In this document: piece after piece, positions 50,862 to 60,395 of the stretch
Position numbering within the stretch: position 1 is the stretch's first letter
How the letters are laid out: every line of letters begins with the position of its first letter
Origin: Nocardioides pocheonensis
GTDB taxonomy: Bacteria; Actinomycetota; Actinomycetes; Propionibacteriales; Nocardioidaceae
Assembly: GCF_003725535.1 (NCBI RefSeq)
Contig: NZ_RJSF01000007.1
Coordinates: 57,108-121,107 of the forward strand
Length of the DNA: 64,000 nt
Reading direction: 5' to 3'
Made by a program: the position numbers and the translations under genes
Notes under the pieces: generated by a model
The model's input: the letters and a program-made list of their open reading frames with translations, nothing else
Database searches by the model: none
What the model was told of the DNA's origin: nothing

Positions 50862-52828
50862 TGGCGACCCTGACCGTGCTCGACGGTGGTGCGCAGACCA
50901 CCGTCCAGGACGTGCTCGGACGCACCGGCCTGTGGGACGTCGGCGTGCCGCCCTCGGGGGCCTTCGACGAGCTCACCATGGCGCTGGTCAACGCCGGCGT
51001 CGGCAACGACGTGAACGCGGCCGGCCTCGAGTGCGTGCTGCGCGGGCCCGTGCTCACGCTCGACGAGAGCCGCCTGGTCTGCGTCGGCGGTGCCGCGACG
51101 CAGGCAACGGTGGGCGGCCGGCCGCTCGCCGCCGGCCACGTGACCCGTCTCGCGGCGGGGGCCGTTCTCGACGTCGGACCCCTGCCCGGACCGGGGATGC
51201 GCGGCTACGTCGCGGTCGAAGGTGGCCTCGACGTGGCGCGGGTGCTGGGCAGCCGCGCCACCTTCATGCTGGGCGGGTTCGGCGGACTCGACGGGCGCCC
51301 GCTGATGGACGGTGACGCCCTCCCACTGGGCCGGCGGGAGAACCTGCTCGCCCCGGTGGCGCCGGTGCTGCCGACGCTCACCGAGGAGTGGGCCGTCCGG
51401 GTCGTGGCCGGTCCGCACGGCGCTCCCGAGCACCTGACCGACGAGGGTGTGGCGGCGCTGTTCACCGAGGTGTGGCAGGTCGACCACCGCGCCGACCGCA
51501 CCGGGGTCCGGCTGGTGGGGCCCACCCCCGGCTGGGCGCGCACCGACGGCGGCGAGGCCGGCCTGCACCCGTCCAACGTCCACGACTCCGCCTACCCGGT
51601 GGGCGGGATCATGCTCTCCGGCGACACCCCGGTGATCGTCGGCAAGGACGGCCCGTCGCTGGGCGGCTTCGTGGTCCCGGCGGTCGTGGTCGAGGCCGAC
51701 CGCTGGATGCTCGGACAGCTGCGCGCCGGCGACCGCGTCCGGCTGGTCCCGGTGACTCCGGAGGAGGCGGCCCGCGCGATGGAGGTACGCCGGGCCAGGC
51801 TCGCCGGCCTCCGCCTCGGCCGGTCCGACCCGGGCGAGGACCTCGACCCGTCGCCGGTCACCTCCCTCGCACGGCCCGAGGCGCTGCAGGAGGCGGAGGC
51901 GACGAGCACCGCGCCGGCGTACACGATCCGGCGGTCGGGCGACCGGCACCTGCTGGTCGAGGCCGGGCCGCCCGAGCTGGACCTGCGCGTGCGGGTGTGG
52001 ATCCACCTCCTCGCCGAGGCGCTTCGGGCCGACCGGCCGACGGGGGTCGTCGAGATCGTCGAAGGGGTGCGATCTCTGCTGGTGGCCGTCGACACGGCCG
52101 ACCTCGACCTGGAGACGGCCGGCAAGCACGTCGCCGTGCTCGCCACGGGCCTGGAGGACCCGGAGACCGCGGTGCTCCCGGCGCGCGAGGTGACGCTGCC
52201 GATCGCGTTCGACCACCCGGCTGCCCATGAGGCGATGCGGCGCTATGCGACGTCGGTGCGTCCGGACGCGCCCTGGTGCCCGGACAACGTGGAGTTCATC
52301 CGCCGGGTCAACGCGCTCCCGGTCCGGGACGAGGTGTTCGACGTGGTTTCGGCCGCGACGTACCTCGTCGTGGGCCTCGGCGACGTCTACCTCGGCGCGC
52401 CCGTCGCAGTGCCGATCGACCCGCGGCACCGGCTGGTCACCACGAAGTACAACCCGGCGCGCACCTGGACGCCGGAGAACGCCGTGGGGATCGGGGGCAT
52501 CTACCTGTGTGTCTACGGGATGGAGGGACCGGGCGGCTACCAGCTGGTCGGCCGGACCGTCCCGGTCTGGCGGCTCTCGGACCGAGACGAGCAGCCCTGG
52601 CTGCTGCGGCAGTTCGACCGGATCCGGTTCCGCCCCGTGACCGCCGACCAGCTCGCCGAGCAGCGGCGGGCGATCAAGGAGGGCCGGGCCGACCTCGAGG
52701 TCGCACCGGCGACGTTCTCGCTGGCCGAGGTCCGGAGCCTCGAGCACGAGGCGGGCGACGAGATCGCACGCGTCCGCGCGCTGCGGCGCTCAGCGTTCGA
52801 CGAGGAGAGGAAGCGGTGGCTGGCATGA
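50861..52828 (+). CDS. carboxyltransferase-only urea/guanidine carboxylase-like protein
   Basis: A 655-residue protein with AHS2 (about residues 1-300, LDGGAQTTVQDVLGRTGLWD and GLHPSNVHDSAYPVGGIMLS in part) then AHS1 (about 350-600, ending VGIGGIYLCVYGMEGPGGYQ). This is the domain order of the carboxyltransferase core of urea/guanidine carboxylase. Full-length enzymes are near 1200 residues with an N-terminal biotin carboxylase and a C-terminal biotin carrier; both are missing here. The C-terminus, SAFDEERKRWLA, stops where the biotin domain normally starts. Ends overlap both neighbours, so this is no obvious frameshift. It may use biotin subunits from elsewhere or have a different reaction. 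Confidence 0.88.
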   Translation: MATLTVLDGGAQTTVQDVLGRTGLWDVGVPPSGAFDELTMALVNAGVGNDVNAAGLECVLRGPVLTLDESRLVCVGGAATQATVGGRPLAAGHVTRLAAGAVLDVGPLPGPGMRGYVAVEGGLDVARVLGSRATFMLGGFGGLDGRPLMDGDALPLGRRENLLAPVAPVLPTLTEEWAVRVVAGPHGAPEHLTDEGVAALFTEVWQVDHRADRTGVRLVGPTPGWARTDGGEAGLHPSNVHDSAYPVGGIMLSGDTPVIVGKDGPSLGGFVVPAVVVEADRWMLGQLRAGDRVRLVPVTPEEAARAMEVRRARLAGLRLGRSDPGEDLDPSPVTSLARPEALQEAEATSTAPAYTIRRSGDRHLLVEAGPPELDLRVRVWIHLLAEALRADRPTGVVEIVEGVRSLLVAVDTADLDLETAGKHVAVLATGLEDPETAVLPAREVTLPIAFDHPAAHEAMRRYATSVRPDAPWCPDNVEFIRRVNALPVRDEVFDVVSAATYLVVGLGDVYLGAPVAVPIDPRHRLVTTKYNPARTWTPENAVGIGGIYLCVYGMEGPGGYQLVGRTVPVWRLSDRDEQPWLLRQFDRIRFRPVTADQLAEQRRAIKEGRADLEVAPATFSLAEVRSLEHEAGDEIARVRALRRSAFDEERKRWLA

Positions 52829-54435
52829 CCGGACCGGTGTTCATCTCGACGCTGTCCGAGGAGCAGCGCGCGGTCTACGGCGGCGACGGTCCGCTGGCCG
52901 GCCTCACCTTCGCGATCAAGGACAACATCGACCTCGCCGGGCTGCCCACCACGGCGGCCGATCCGCGCAACACGGAGCCCGCTGCGGAGTCGGCGTTCGT
53001 CGTCGAGCGGCTGGTCGAGGCGGGGGCCGTCCCCGTCGGCAAGACCAACCTCGACCAGTACGCCACGGGGCTGGTCGGCACCCGCACGCCGTACGGCGCG
53101 TGCACGTCGGTCTACTCCGACACGCACGTGAGCGGGGGCTCGAGCTCGGGCAGCGCCGTGGCGGTCGCCCGCGGTCTGGCGGACTTCGCCCTGGGGACCG
53201 ACACCGCCGGCAGCGGCCGCGTGCCGGCGGCCTTCAACGGGCTCGTCGGCGTGAAGCCGAGCCGGGGTCTGGTCTCCACCCGCGGCGTCGTCCCGGCCTG
53301 CCGCACGCTGGACTGCGTGACCGTGATGGCGCGGTCCGTGGCCCTGGCCCGACGCGTCTTCGACGTGATGCACGCGTACGACGACCGCGACCCCCTCGCC
53401 CGCCGGCTCACGCAGGTCGCGCTGCCGGTCGGGCCACCGGTGATCGGCGTGCCCCAGGGCGACCTGGGCCTCGACGCCGGCCACGACCTGGCCTGGAAGC
53501 AGGCGGTCGAGCACGCCCACGAGCTCGGTGCGGTCGTCCCGGTCGACGTGACCCCGCTGCTCGAGGCGGCCGAGCTGCTCTACTCCGGACCCTGGCTGGC
53601 CGAGCGGTGGCTGGCGTTCGGAGACCGGATGGACGACGACCCCGCGGTGGACCCGACCGTCCGCGACATCGTCCGGCGCGGGGCGGCGCTGACGGCTGCG
53701 GACGCCTTCGCCGGCTTCGGACGGCTCGCCGAGCTGGCCCGCGCAACCGAGCCGCTGTGGTCCCGCCTGGACGCGCTGCTGCTCCCGGTCACGCCGACCC
53801 ACCCCACCCTCGCCGAGGTCGCCGCGGACCCGGTCGGGGTCAACGCGCGGCTCGGCAGGTTCACCAACATGGCGAACCTGCTGGACCTCTGCGCCGTGGC
53901 CGTGCCGGGCCCGCCGCGCGCCGACGGGCTGCCGTTCGGCGTCCAGCTGCTCGCCCCGGCGGGCCACGACCTCGCCCTGCTCGACCTCGCGGCCACCTGG
54001 TGCGGCGAGCCGGCCGCAGCCGGCGAGGGACGCGAGGCCGACGACGTGATGCTCGCGGTCGCGGGTGCGCACCTGAGCGGGCAGCCGCTCAACGGCGAGC
54101 TGCTCCGGCGGGGCGCGACGCTCGCGCACACCACCCGCACCGCGCCCGACTACCGGATGTTCCTCGTCGACGGACCGCTGCCGCGGCCCGGGCTCACCCG
54201 GGTGCGCGGCGGGACGTCGCCGGGCGAGGGCGTCGAGGTCGAGGTGTGGCGACTGCCGGCGACGCAGCTGGCCGGCTTCACGGCCACGGTGTTGCCCCCG
54301 CTCGCGCTCGGACCGCTCGAGCTCGCCGACGGGTCGTCGGTGCTCGGGTTCGTGTGCACCGCCGACGGCGCCGACCCCGCGCGCGACATCACGGGGTTCG
54401 GCGGCTGGAGGGCGTGGCTCGCGTCGCGGTCGTGA
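52825..54435 (+). CDS. atzF: allophanate hydrolase
   Basis: A 536-residue AtzF-type enzyme that splits allophanate into ammonia and CO2. The amidase-signature triad is Lys32 (FAIKDNID), Ser106 (SGGSSSGSA) and Ser130 (DTAGSGRVP), with the same spacings as in AtzF. Residues about 410-536 form the C-terminal domain that processes N-carboxycarbamate (DYRMFLVDGPLPRPGL, ITGFGGWRAWL). It overlaps the carboxylase gene by four bases and ends the guanidine operon, three bases from the convergent cysA. Confidence 0.95.
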   Translation: MTGPVFISTLSEEQRAVYGGDGPLAGLTFAIKDNIDLAGLPTTAADPRNTEPAAESAFVVERLVEAGAVPVGKTNLDQYATGLVGTRTPYGACTSVYSDTHVSGGSSSGSAVAVARGLADFALGTDTAGSGRVPAAFNGLVGVKPSRGLVSTRGVVPACRTLDCVTVMARSVALARRVFDVMHAYDDRDPLARRLTQVALPVGPPVIGVPQGDLGLDAGHDLAWKQAVEHAHELGAVVPVDVTPLLEAAELLYSGPWLAERWLAFGDRMDDDPAVDPTVRDIVRRGAALTAADAFAGFGRLAELARATEPLWSRLDALLLPVTPTHPTLAEVAADPVGVNARLGRFTNMANLLDLCAVAVPGPPRADGLPFGVQLLAPAGHDLALLDLAATWCGEPAAAGEGREADDVMLAVAGAHLSGQPLNGELLRRGATLAHTTRTAPDYRMFLVDGPLPRPGLTRVRGGTSPGEGVEVEVWRLPATQLAGFTATVLPPLALGPLELADGSSVLGFVCTADGADPARDITGFGGWRAWLASRS

Positions 54436-54438
54436 GCC

Positions 54439-55443
54439 TCAGGCGGTGACCGACTCCATCACCGGTACGACGGCCCCGTGGGTCGGCGCGAGCCAGACGT
54501 CGAGGTCCGGGCGCAGCCCGAGCGAGCGGTGGTGCGCCCGGGTGACGGTCACGGTGATCTCCTCGTGGGCTGCGTCGAGGAGCTCGACGGTGAGCCGCAC
54601 CTCGAAGCCCACCCGCAGCTCGCGGACGACCCGGGCCGGGATCGAGCCGGCGATGCCCGGGTGCGTGAACACCTCGATGTCGTGCGGTCGGTGGAGCACA
54701 CCGTTGATCTCCGTGGTGGGGCCGAGGAAGCGCATCACGAAGTCGTTGGCCGGGGCGTCGTACAGCTGGTCCGGGGTGCCGACCTGCTCGACCCGGCCCT
54801 CGTTGATCACGACGATCTCGTCGGCGACCTCGAGCGCCTCCTCCTGGTCGTGCGTGACGAAGATGGTGGTCACGTGCACCTCGTCGTGCAGCCGGCGCAG
54901 CCACTCGCGCAGCTCCTTGCGCACCTTGGCGTCCAGGGCACCGAAAGGCTCGTCGAGCAGCAGGACGTTCGGCTCGATCGCCAGCGCCCGGGCGAGGGCC
55001 ATCCGCTGACGCTGGCCCCCGGAGAGCTGCGACGGCAGCCGGTCGGCGAACTGGGTCAGGTGCACGAGGTTGAGCAGGTCGTCGACCTTCTGCTTGACCT
55101 CGGCCTTGGGCCGCTTGCGGATCTCGAGGCCGAACGCGACGTTCTTCGCCACGCTCATGTGCTTGAACGCCGCGTAGTGCTGGAACACGAAGCCGACGTT
55201 GCGCTTCTGTGCCGGCAGGTGGGTCGCGTCTGTGCCCTCGATCGTCACCGCACCCGAGTCGGCGTTCTCGAGGCCCGCGATGATCCGCAGCAACGTCGAC
55301 TTGCCGCCGCCGCTCGGGCCCAGGAGGGCGGTCAGCCGGCCCGAGGGGATGGTCAGGCTGACGTCGTCGAGGGCGACGAAGGGCTCCTTTCCTGAGCCTG
55401 CCGAAGGGAAGCGCTTGGTGATGTGGGAGATGTCGATGCTCAT
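54439..55443 (-). CDS. cysA: sulfate ABC transporter ATPase
   Basis: A 334-residue CysA ATPase. Walker [10 protein letters not shown] near residue 43, signature [14 protein letters not shown], Walker [14 protein letters not shown]; a regulatory TOBE-like domain fills about residues 240-334. The N-terminus has an unusual insertion, [10 protein letters not shown] after ITKR, where most homologues go straight to a short FG-x-F turn; it is encoded by an interspersed repeat (55388-55410). It is the last gene of the sulfate operon and converges on atzF with a three-base gap. Confidence 0.93.
   Translation of the reverse strand: MSIDISHITKRFPSAGSGKEPFVALDDVSLTIPSGRLTALLGPSGGGKSTLLRIIAGLENADSGAVTIEGTDATHLPAQKRNVGFVFQHYAAFKHMSVAKNVAFGLEIRKRPKAEVKQKVDDLLNLVHLTQFADRLPSQLSGGQRQRMALARALAIEPNVLLLDEPFGALDAKVRKELREWLRRLHDEVHVTTIFVTHDQEEALEVADEIVVINEGRVEQVGTPDQLYDAPANDFVMRFLGPTTEINGVLHRPHDIEVFTHPGIAGSIPARVVRELRVGFEVRLTVELLDAAHEEITVTVTRAHHRSLGLRPDLDVWLAPTHGAVVPVMESVTA
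55388..55410. repeat. interspersed repeat inside cysA
   Basis: TTTCC-TGAGCCTGCCGAA-GGGAA shares its core with the repeats at 62888, 63075 and 63770. It lies in frame in the N-terminal loop of CysA. Confidence 0.65.
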
Positions 55444-55466
55444 CGGTCGTACCTCATGTTCTGGAC

Positions 55467-56276
55467 TCAGGCTTCTTGCTTCGGGCGCAGGACCGAGACG
55501 ATGACGATGCAGACCACCGACGCCACGGCCAGCAGGAACGACAGCGCGTACGCCGTCGGCTGGTCGAAGTTCTGGTAGCGCTGGTCGACCAGCAGGGTGG
55601 CCGTCTGGGTCGAGCCGACCACGTTGCCGGACACGACCTTCACCGCGCCGTACTCTCCGAGCGAGCGGGCGAGCGCCAGCACGACGCCGTACACCAGCGC
55701 CCACTTGACGCCGGGCAGCGTGATCCGGCGCAGCGTCTGGAACGAGCTCGCGCCGAGGCTGCGGGCCGCCCACTCCTGGTCGTCGCCGATCTCCTCCAGC
55801 ACCGGCACGACCTCGCGGATCACCAGCGGCAGCGCCACGAAGGTGGTCGCGAGGACCATCCCGGGCGTCGAGAAGATGATCTGGACGCCGGCGTCCGCGA
55901 GGGCCGGGCCGAGCCATCCGCTGCGGGGGTTGTACACCAGCAGCAGGGCGAGCCCGACCACCACCGGCGAGACCGACAGCGGCACGTCGAGCAGGGCCGA
56001 GAGGAGCCGCTTGCCGGGGAACTCGTAGCGCACCAGCAGGATCGAGATGGTCACCCCGAAGACGAGGTTGATCGCCACCGAGCTGAGCGCGACGATCGCC
56101 GTGAGCTGCAGCGCGTGGGTCACCTCGGGGTCGGCGAAGGCCTTCGACAGCGCGCTGAAGCCGCCGTCGAACGTGTGCGTCACGACCAGGGAGACCGGCC
56201 AGGCCACGAGGAGCACCAGGTAGCCCACGACGACGGTGCGCAGGACGAGCCGCAGCAGCGGGGAGGACCTAACCAC
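55467..56276 (-). CDS. cysW: sulfate ABC transporter permease CysW
   Basis: A 269-residue permease with about six helices. [20 protein letters not shown] is the CysW-type motif, and [22 protein letters not shown] includes the EAA loop that meets CysA (ends trimmed for position, about residues 175-196). The start is a GTG overlapping the cysT stop by eight bases. It forms the membrane channel with CysT. Confidence 0.92.
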   Translation of the reverse strand: MVRSSPLLRLVLRTVVVGYLVLLVAWPVSLVVTHTFDGGFSALSKAFADPEVTHALQLTAIVALSSVAINLVFGVTISILLVRYEFPGKRLLSALLDVPLSVSPVVVGLALLLVYNPRSGWLGPALADAGVQIIFSTPGMVLATTFVALPLVIREVVPVLEEIGDDQEWAARSLGASSFQTLRRITLPGVKWALVYGVVLALARSLGEYGAVKVVSGNVVGSTQTATLLVDQRYQNFDQPTAYALSFLLAVASVVCIVIVSVLRPKQEA

Positions 56277-57132
56277 GGCGGCTCACCCGCCTCTGGATCA
56301 GGTCGAGCACGACGATGACGACGAGCGCCACGACGAGCAGGACCGAGGCGATCACCGACGCAGCGGCCAGGTTGTCCCCCTCGATGTAGCCGATGATCCT
56401 GACCGAGGCGACCTCGGTGTTGAACGGCCGGTTGCCGGAGAGCAGGACCAGCGACCCGTACTCGCTGATCGCCCGGGCGAAGGAGAGCGCGGCTCCCGCC
56501 GCGACCGCCGGGACCAGGCTGGGCAGGATCACGCGGCGGAAGGTCGTCAGGGCGCTCGCCCCGAGCGACGAGGCAGCCTCCTCGACATCCCGGTCGAGCT
56601 CCTCCAGCACCGGTTGGGTGGTGCGGACGACGAAGGGCAGCGTCACGAACGCCAGCGCCAGGAACACCGCCGGACGGGCGTTGGCGACGTCGATCCCGAG
56701 CGGGCTCCGCGGCCCGTACAGGAGCAGCAGCACGAGCCCGGCCACGATCGTCGGCAGCGCGAACGGGAGGTCGATCACCACGTCGAGGATCGCGGCTCCC
56801 GGGAACCGCTCGCGAACGAGCACCCAGGCGATCGTGGTCCCCATCACGACGTTCAGCGCCGTGACGAGCAGGGACTCGCCGACGGTCAGCTTCAGCGCGG
56901 CGAGCGTCTGGGGGTTCGTGAGGGTGTGCCAGAAACCGCTCCAGCCGCCGTTGGTCGCCTGGACGACCACCGCGGCGAGTGGGATCAGCACGAGCAGGCT
57001 GAACCAGATCAGCGAGGTGCCCAGCGCGAGCCCGCTGCCGCGCCCGAGCGCGTTGACCGACCGGGCCGGGCGGTGCTCACGCACCGCCCGGCCGGCGACC
57101 TCCCGAGGGAGGGTGGAGGTCGTCTGACTCAC
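56269..57132 (-). CDS. cysT: sulfate ABC transporter permease CysT
   Basis: A 287-residue permease. The first 30 residues are polar; six helices follow. IDLPFALPTIVAGLVLLLLY and GASALTTFRRVILPSLVPAV are the CysT and EAA-loop motifs. The start is a GTG overlapping the binding-protein stop by four bases (GTGA). Together with cysW, cysA and the binding protein it makes a complete importer. Confidence 0.93.
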   Translation of the reverse strand: MSQTTSTLPREVAGRAVREHRPARSVNALGRGSGLALGTSLIWFSLLVLIPLAAVVVQATNGGWSGFWHTLTNPQTLAALKLTVGESLLVTALNVVMGTTIAWVLVRERFPGAAILDVVIDLPFALPTIVAGLVLLLLYGPRSPLGIDVANARPAVFLALAFVTLPFVVRTTQPVLEELDRDVEEAASSLGASALTTFRRVILPSLVPAVAAGAALSFARAISEYGSLVLLSGNRPFNTEVASVRIIGYIEGDNLAAASVIASVLLVVALVVIVVLDLIQRRVSRRG

Positions 57133-58178
57133 TGCGTCTTCCCGGTGGCTTCCTGGATGGTCGGGACGATCGCGCCGTCGTCGAAGAACTTCTTCTGCGC
57201 CGCCGGCCAGCCGCCGAAGTCGCCCTCGATGGTGAGCAGCTTCGCGGGGGTCGGGAACGGGTTCGACGGGTCGTTCGCTCCCTCGACGTCGGCGGTCACG
57301 CCGTCCACCACCGGCCGGTAGCCGGACTTCACGAAGTCCTTCTGCGCCTCCGGGGTGTAGAGGAAGTCCAGGAACTTCTTCGCCGCGGGCGTCGCGTCCT
57401 TGGTGACGGCCGCCGGGGTCTCGATGAGCAGGGTCTGGTCCGGGACGATGTAGTCGACGTCCTGGTCGTTCTGCCGGGCGAGGATCGCCTCGTTCTCGTA
57501 GGAGATCAGGGCGTCACCGTTGCCGCCGGTGAAGGAGGTCAGCGCGTCGCGCGCCGAGCCGGGCAGCGAGACCGCGTGCTGGAAGAACTTCGTCAGGTAG
57601 TCCTTCGCCTGGTCCTCGGTGCCGCCCTGGGCCAGCACGTGGCCGTACGCCGCCAGCGTGTTCCAGCGGGCACCACCGGACGAGGCGGGGTTCGGCGTGA
57701 CGATCTGGATGCCCGGCTTGACGAGGTCGTCCCAGCCCTCGATGTGCTTCGGGTTGCCCTTGCGGACGACGATCACGACGACGGAGTCGGCGACGATGCC
57801 CTTGTCCGGGCCGGCGTTCCAGTCAGCGGCCACCTGCCCGCCGTCGACGAGGCGGGTCACGTCGCTCTCGAGGGAGAAGTTCACGAAGTCGGCCTTGAGG
57901 CCGCCCGCGACGGCACGGCTCTGGTCGCCCGAGGGGCCGTAGGACTCCTTGAAGGACACGTCCTTCCCGCCCGAGGTCTTCTCGAAGGCCGCCTCGATCG
58001 ACTTGAACGCGGTCTGCGGCGTGGAGTACGCGACCAGGTTGATCGTGTTCGACGAGGACGCCGCGTCGGAGGTCGCGCCGCAGCCGGTGAGCGCCGCGAG
58101 GGCGGCGGTGACTCCGGCTGCGAGGGCCAGGCCTCGTCGACGACCCTGGTGCGGGGTGACGGCGTGCTTGCTGGTCAT
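57129..58178 (-). CDS. cysP: sulfate-binding lipoprotein
   Basis: A 349-residue binding lipoprotein with a lipobox ALTGC (Cys33). VAYSTPQTAFKSIEAAFEKT is the mature start, ESYGPSGDQSRAVAGGLKAD binds the anion through Ser and main-chain amides, and NPASSGGARWNTLAAYGHVL is the second lobe contact. These fit the Sbp/CysP sulfate/thiosulfate group. It heads the operon; its promoter region is AT-rich with palindromes at 58212-58242. Confidence 0.92.
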   Translation of the reverse strand: MTSKHAVTPHQGRRRGLALAAGVTAALAALTGCGATSDAASSSNTINLVAYSTPQTAFKSIEAAFEKTSGGKDVSFKESYGPSGDQSRAVAGGLKADFVNFSLESDVTRLVDGGQVAADWNAGPDKGIVADSVVVIVVRKGNPKHIEGWDDLVKPGIQIVTPNPASSGGARWNTLAAYGHVLAQGGTEDQAKDYLTKFFQHAVSLPGSARDALTSFTGGNGDALISYENEAILARQNDQDVDYIVPDQTLLIETPAAVTKDATPAAKKFLDFLYTPEAQKDFVKSGYRPVVDGVTADVEGANDPSNPFPTPAKLLTIEGDFGGWPAAQKKFFDDGAIVPTIQEATGKTQ

Positions 58179-58211
58179 GCGTGTGCTCCTTCATACGGGC
58201 CCGAGTCGGTT

Positions 58212-58242
58212 ACTTAGTCGCGTAAGTTACTACAGTTTAGTA
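58212..58242. promoter_or_regulatory. two short palindromes before the sulfate operon
   Basis: ACTTA-N6-TAAGT (58212-58227) is followed directly by TACTA-N5-TAGTA (58228-58242). The region is markedly AT-rich and lies 34-64 bases before the binding-protein start. The second site resembles the palindrome before the organosulfur operon (17431). Confidence 0.5.
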
Positions 58243-58351
58243 CTTCAATGCCAAATCAGAGCGAGTGAGGCGCGTCACGTGAGCGCTTGGCTGCTGAGAT
58301 CGGCTCCAGATCCGGGAAGTGCCGACTATCGTGGTAGCGGAGGAGGGCCAC

Positions 58352-58365
58352 TAGAACGTGTTCTA
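58352..58365. promoter_or_regulatory. KstR-consensus palindrome before korAB
   Basis: TAGAACGTGTTCTA fits the mycobacterial KstR consensus T-N2-AAC-N2-GTT-N2-A at every fixed position. It lies 96-109 bases before korA. Confidence 0.55.
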
Positions 58366-58460
58366 TTCCGGCCCTAGGATGACCGCCATAGCATCGGTGT
58401 GCGCCGTGGGGCGCACGCAGCCGCCCCCTGGCTGCATTCGAGGAGAAGAAGGCGTTTCGC

Positions 58461-60395
58461 GTGGCCAAGCAGGTCCAGCAGCTCGACCGGGTGATCATCC
58501 GCTTCGCGGGCGACTCCGGTGACGGCATGCAGCTCACCGGAGACCGGTTCACCCAGGAGTCCGCGGCGTTCGGCAACGACCTCGCGACGTTCCCGAACTT
58601 CCCCGCCGAGATCCGCGCGCCCCAGGGCACGCTGCCGGGGGTCTCGTCGTTCCAGGTGCACTTCGCCGACCACGACATCCTGACCGCGGGCGACGCGCCC
58701 GACGTGCTCGTCGCGATGAACCCCGCCGCCCTGAAGGCGAACCTCGCCGACATGGTGCCCGGCACGGCGATCATCGTCGACTCCCACGACTTCTCCGGCC
58801 GCAACCTCGCCAAGGCCGGTTACGAGTCCAACCCGCTCGACGACGACGGTCCCGGCAGCCTCGCCGCGACGTACAACCTCTCGGTGCTGGACCTGACCGG
58901 CATGACCGTCGAGGCGGTCAAGGAGTTCGGGCTGTCCCGCAAGGACGCCGCTCGTGCGAAGAACATGTTCGCGCTGGGCCTGCTGTCGTGGATGTACGGC
59001 CGCCCGACCGAGACCACGATCGACTTCCTGACCGCGCGGTTCGCCAAGGCGCCCGACATCCGCGACGCGAACATCACGGCCTTCAAGGCCGGCTGGAACT
59101 TCGGTGAGACCACCGAGGCGTTCGTGGTCCAGTACGAGATCAAGCCCGCGGCGATGCCGGTCGGCACCTACCGCAACATCTCGGGCAACCTCGCCCTGGC
59201 CTACGGGCTGGTGGCGGGCGGCGTGCAGACCGGGCTGCCGGTGTTCCTCGGCTCCTACCCGATCACCCCGGCCTCGGACATCCTGCACGAGCTGAGCAAG
59301 CACAAGCGGTTCGGCGTCACCACGTTCCAGGCCGAGGACGAGATCGCCGGCATCGGCGCTGCCCTGGGGGCGTCGTTCGCGGGCGCGCTCGGGATCACCA
59401 CCACGTCGGGCCCCGGCATCGCGCTGAAGTCCGAGACGATCGGGCTGGCGGTGATGACCGAGCTGCCGCTGGTGATCATCGACGTCCAGCGCGGCGGCCC
59501 CTCGACCGGCCTGCCGACGAAGACCGAGCAGGCCGACCTGCTCCAGGCGATGTTCGGCCGCAACGGCGAGGCGCCGGTGCCGATCGTGGCGCCGCAGTCG
59601 CCGGGCGACTGCTTCTCCGCGGCGCTCGAGGCCGTGCGGATCGCGGTCACCTACCGCACGCCGGTGATGCTGCTCTCCGACGGCTACCTGGCCAACGGCT
59701 CCGAGCCGTGGCGGATCCCGGAGATCTCCGAGCTCCCGACCGTCGACCCCGCCTTCGCGACCGGGCCGAACAAGGTCTCGGTCGCCGACGACGGCACCGA
59801 GACGCACACCTTCTGGCCCTACCTGCGCGACGAGGAGACCCTCGCGCGTCCCTGGGCGATCCCGGGCACCCCGGGCATCGAGCACCGCATCGGTGGTCTC
59901 GAGAAGGGTGACGGTCACGGGAACATCTCCTACGACCCCGCCAACCACGACTACATGGTCCGGATCCGGCAGGCGAAGGTCGACCGGATCGCCGAGTCGC
60001 TGCCGCCGCTCGAGGTGGACGACCCGTCCGGCAGGGCTCGCGTCCTCGTGCTGGGCTGGGGCTCGACGTACGGCCCGATCGGCGCCGCGTGCCGGCGGGT
60101 CCGCAAGGACGGCCTGGACGTCGCGCAGGTGCACCTGCGCCACCTCAACCCGTTCCCGAAGGACCTCGGCGAGATCCTCAAGCGGTACGACGCCGTGATG
60201 ATCCCCGAGATGAACCTCGGACAGCTCTCGCTGCTGATCCGGGCGAAGTACCTCGTCGACGTGGTCGGCTACAACCAGGTCAACGGCATGCCGCTCAAGG
60301 CCGCCGAGCTGGCCGAGGCGATCACCGACCTGATCGCCCACACCGGGCCCGTGCCGACCACCGACGCGACCGGCGAGATGGAGGCCGTGAAGTGA
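58461..60395 (+). CDS. korA: 2-oxoglutarate:ferredoxin oxidoreductase, alpha subunit
   Basis: A 644-residue fused gamma/alpha subunit. The N-terminal gamma domain (about residues 1-190) starts with DRVIIRFAGDSGDGMQLTGD. The alpha part contains GSYPITPASDILHELSKHKR and TTTSGPGIALKSETIGLA, the pyrimidine-binding half-site for thiamine diphosphate. With KorB it decarboxylates 2-oxoglutarate to succinyl-CoA and reduces ferredoxin. The start is a GTG with GAGGAGAAGAAGG upstream. No ferredoxin gene is adjacent. Confidence 0.95.
   Translation: MAKQVQQLDRVIIRFAGDSGDGMQLTGDRFTQESAAFGNDLATFPNFPAEIRAPQGTLPGVSSFQVHFADHDILTAGDAPDVLVAMNPAALKANLADMVPGTAIIVDSHDFSGRNLAKAGYESNPLDDDGPGSLAATYNLSVLDLTGMTVEAVKEFGLSRKDAARAKNMFALGLLSWMYGRPTETTIDFLTARFAKAPDIRDANITAFKAGWNFGETTEAFVVQYEIKPAAMPVGTYRNISGNLALAYGLVAGGVQTGLPVFLGSYPITPASDILHELSKHKRFGVTTFQAEDEIAGIGAALGASFAGALGITTTSGPGIALKSETIGLAVMTELPLVIIDVQRGGPSTGLPTKTEQADLLQAMFGRNGEAPVPIVAPQSPGDCFSAALEAVRIAVTYRTPVMLLSDGYLANGSEPWRIPEISELPTVDPAFATGPNKVSVADDGTETHTFWPYLRDEETLARPWAIPGTPGIEHRIGGLEKGDGHGNISYDPANHDYMVRIRQAKVDRIAESLPPLEVDDPSGRARVLVLGWGSTYGPIGAACRRVRKDGLDVAQVHLRHLNPFPKDLGEILKRYDAVMIPEMNLGQLSLLIRAKYLVDVVGYNQVNGMPLKAAELAEAITDLIAHTGPVPTTDATGEMEAVK

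Noticed and set aside
50861..52828. Plain 5-oxoprolinase subunit fusion (PxpC-PxpB)
   Set aside because: The AHS2-AHS1 order, the guanidine riboswitch, the two DUF1989 genes and atzF all fit the urea/guanidine carboxylase core better. The possibility is kept as an alternative in the finding.
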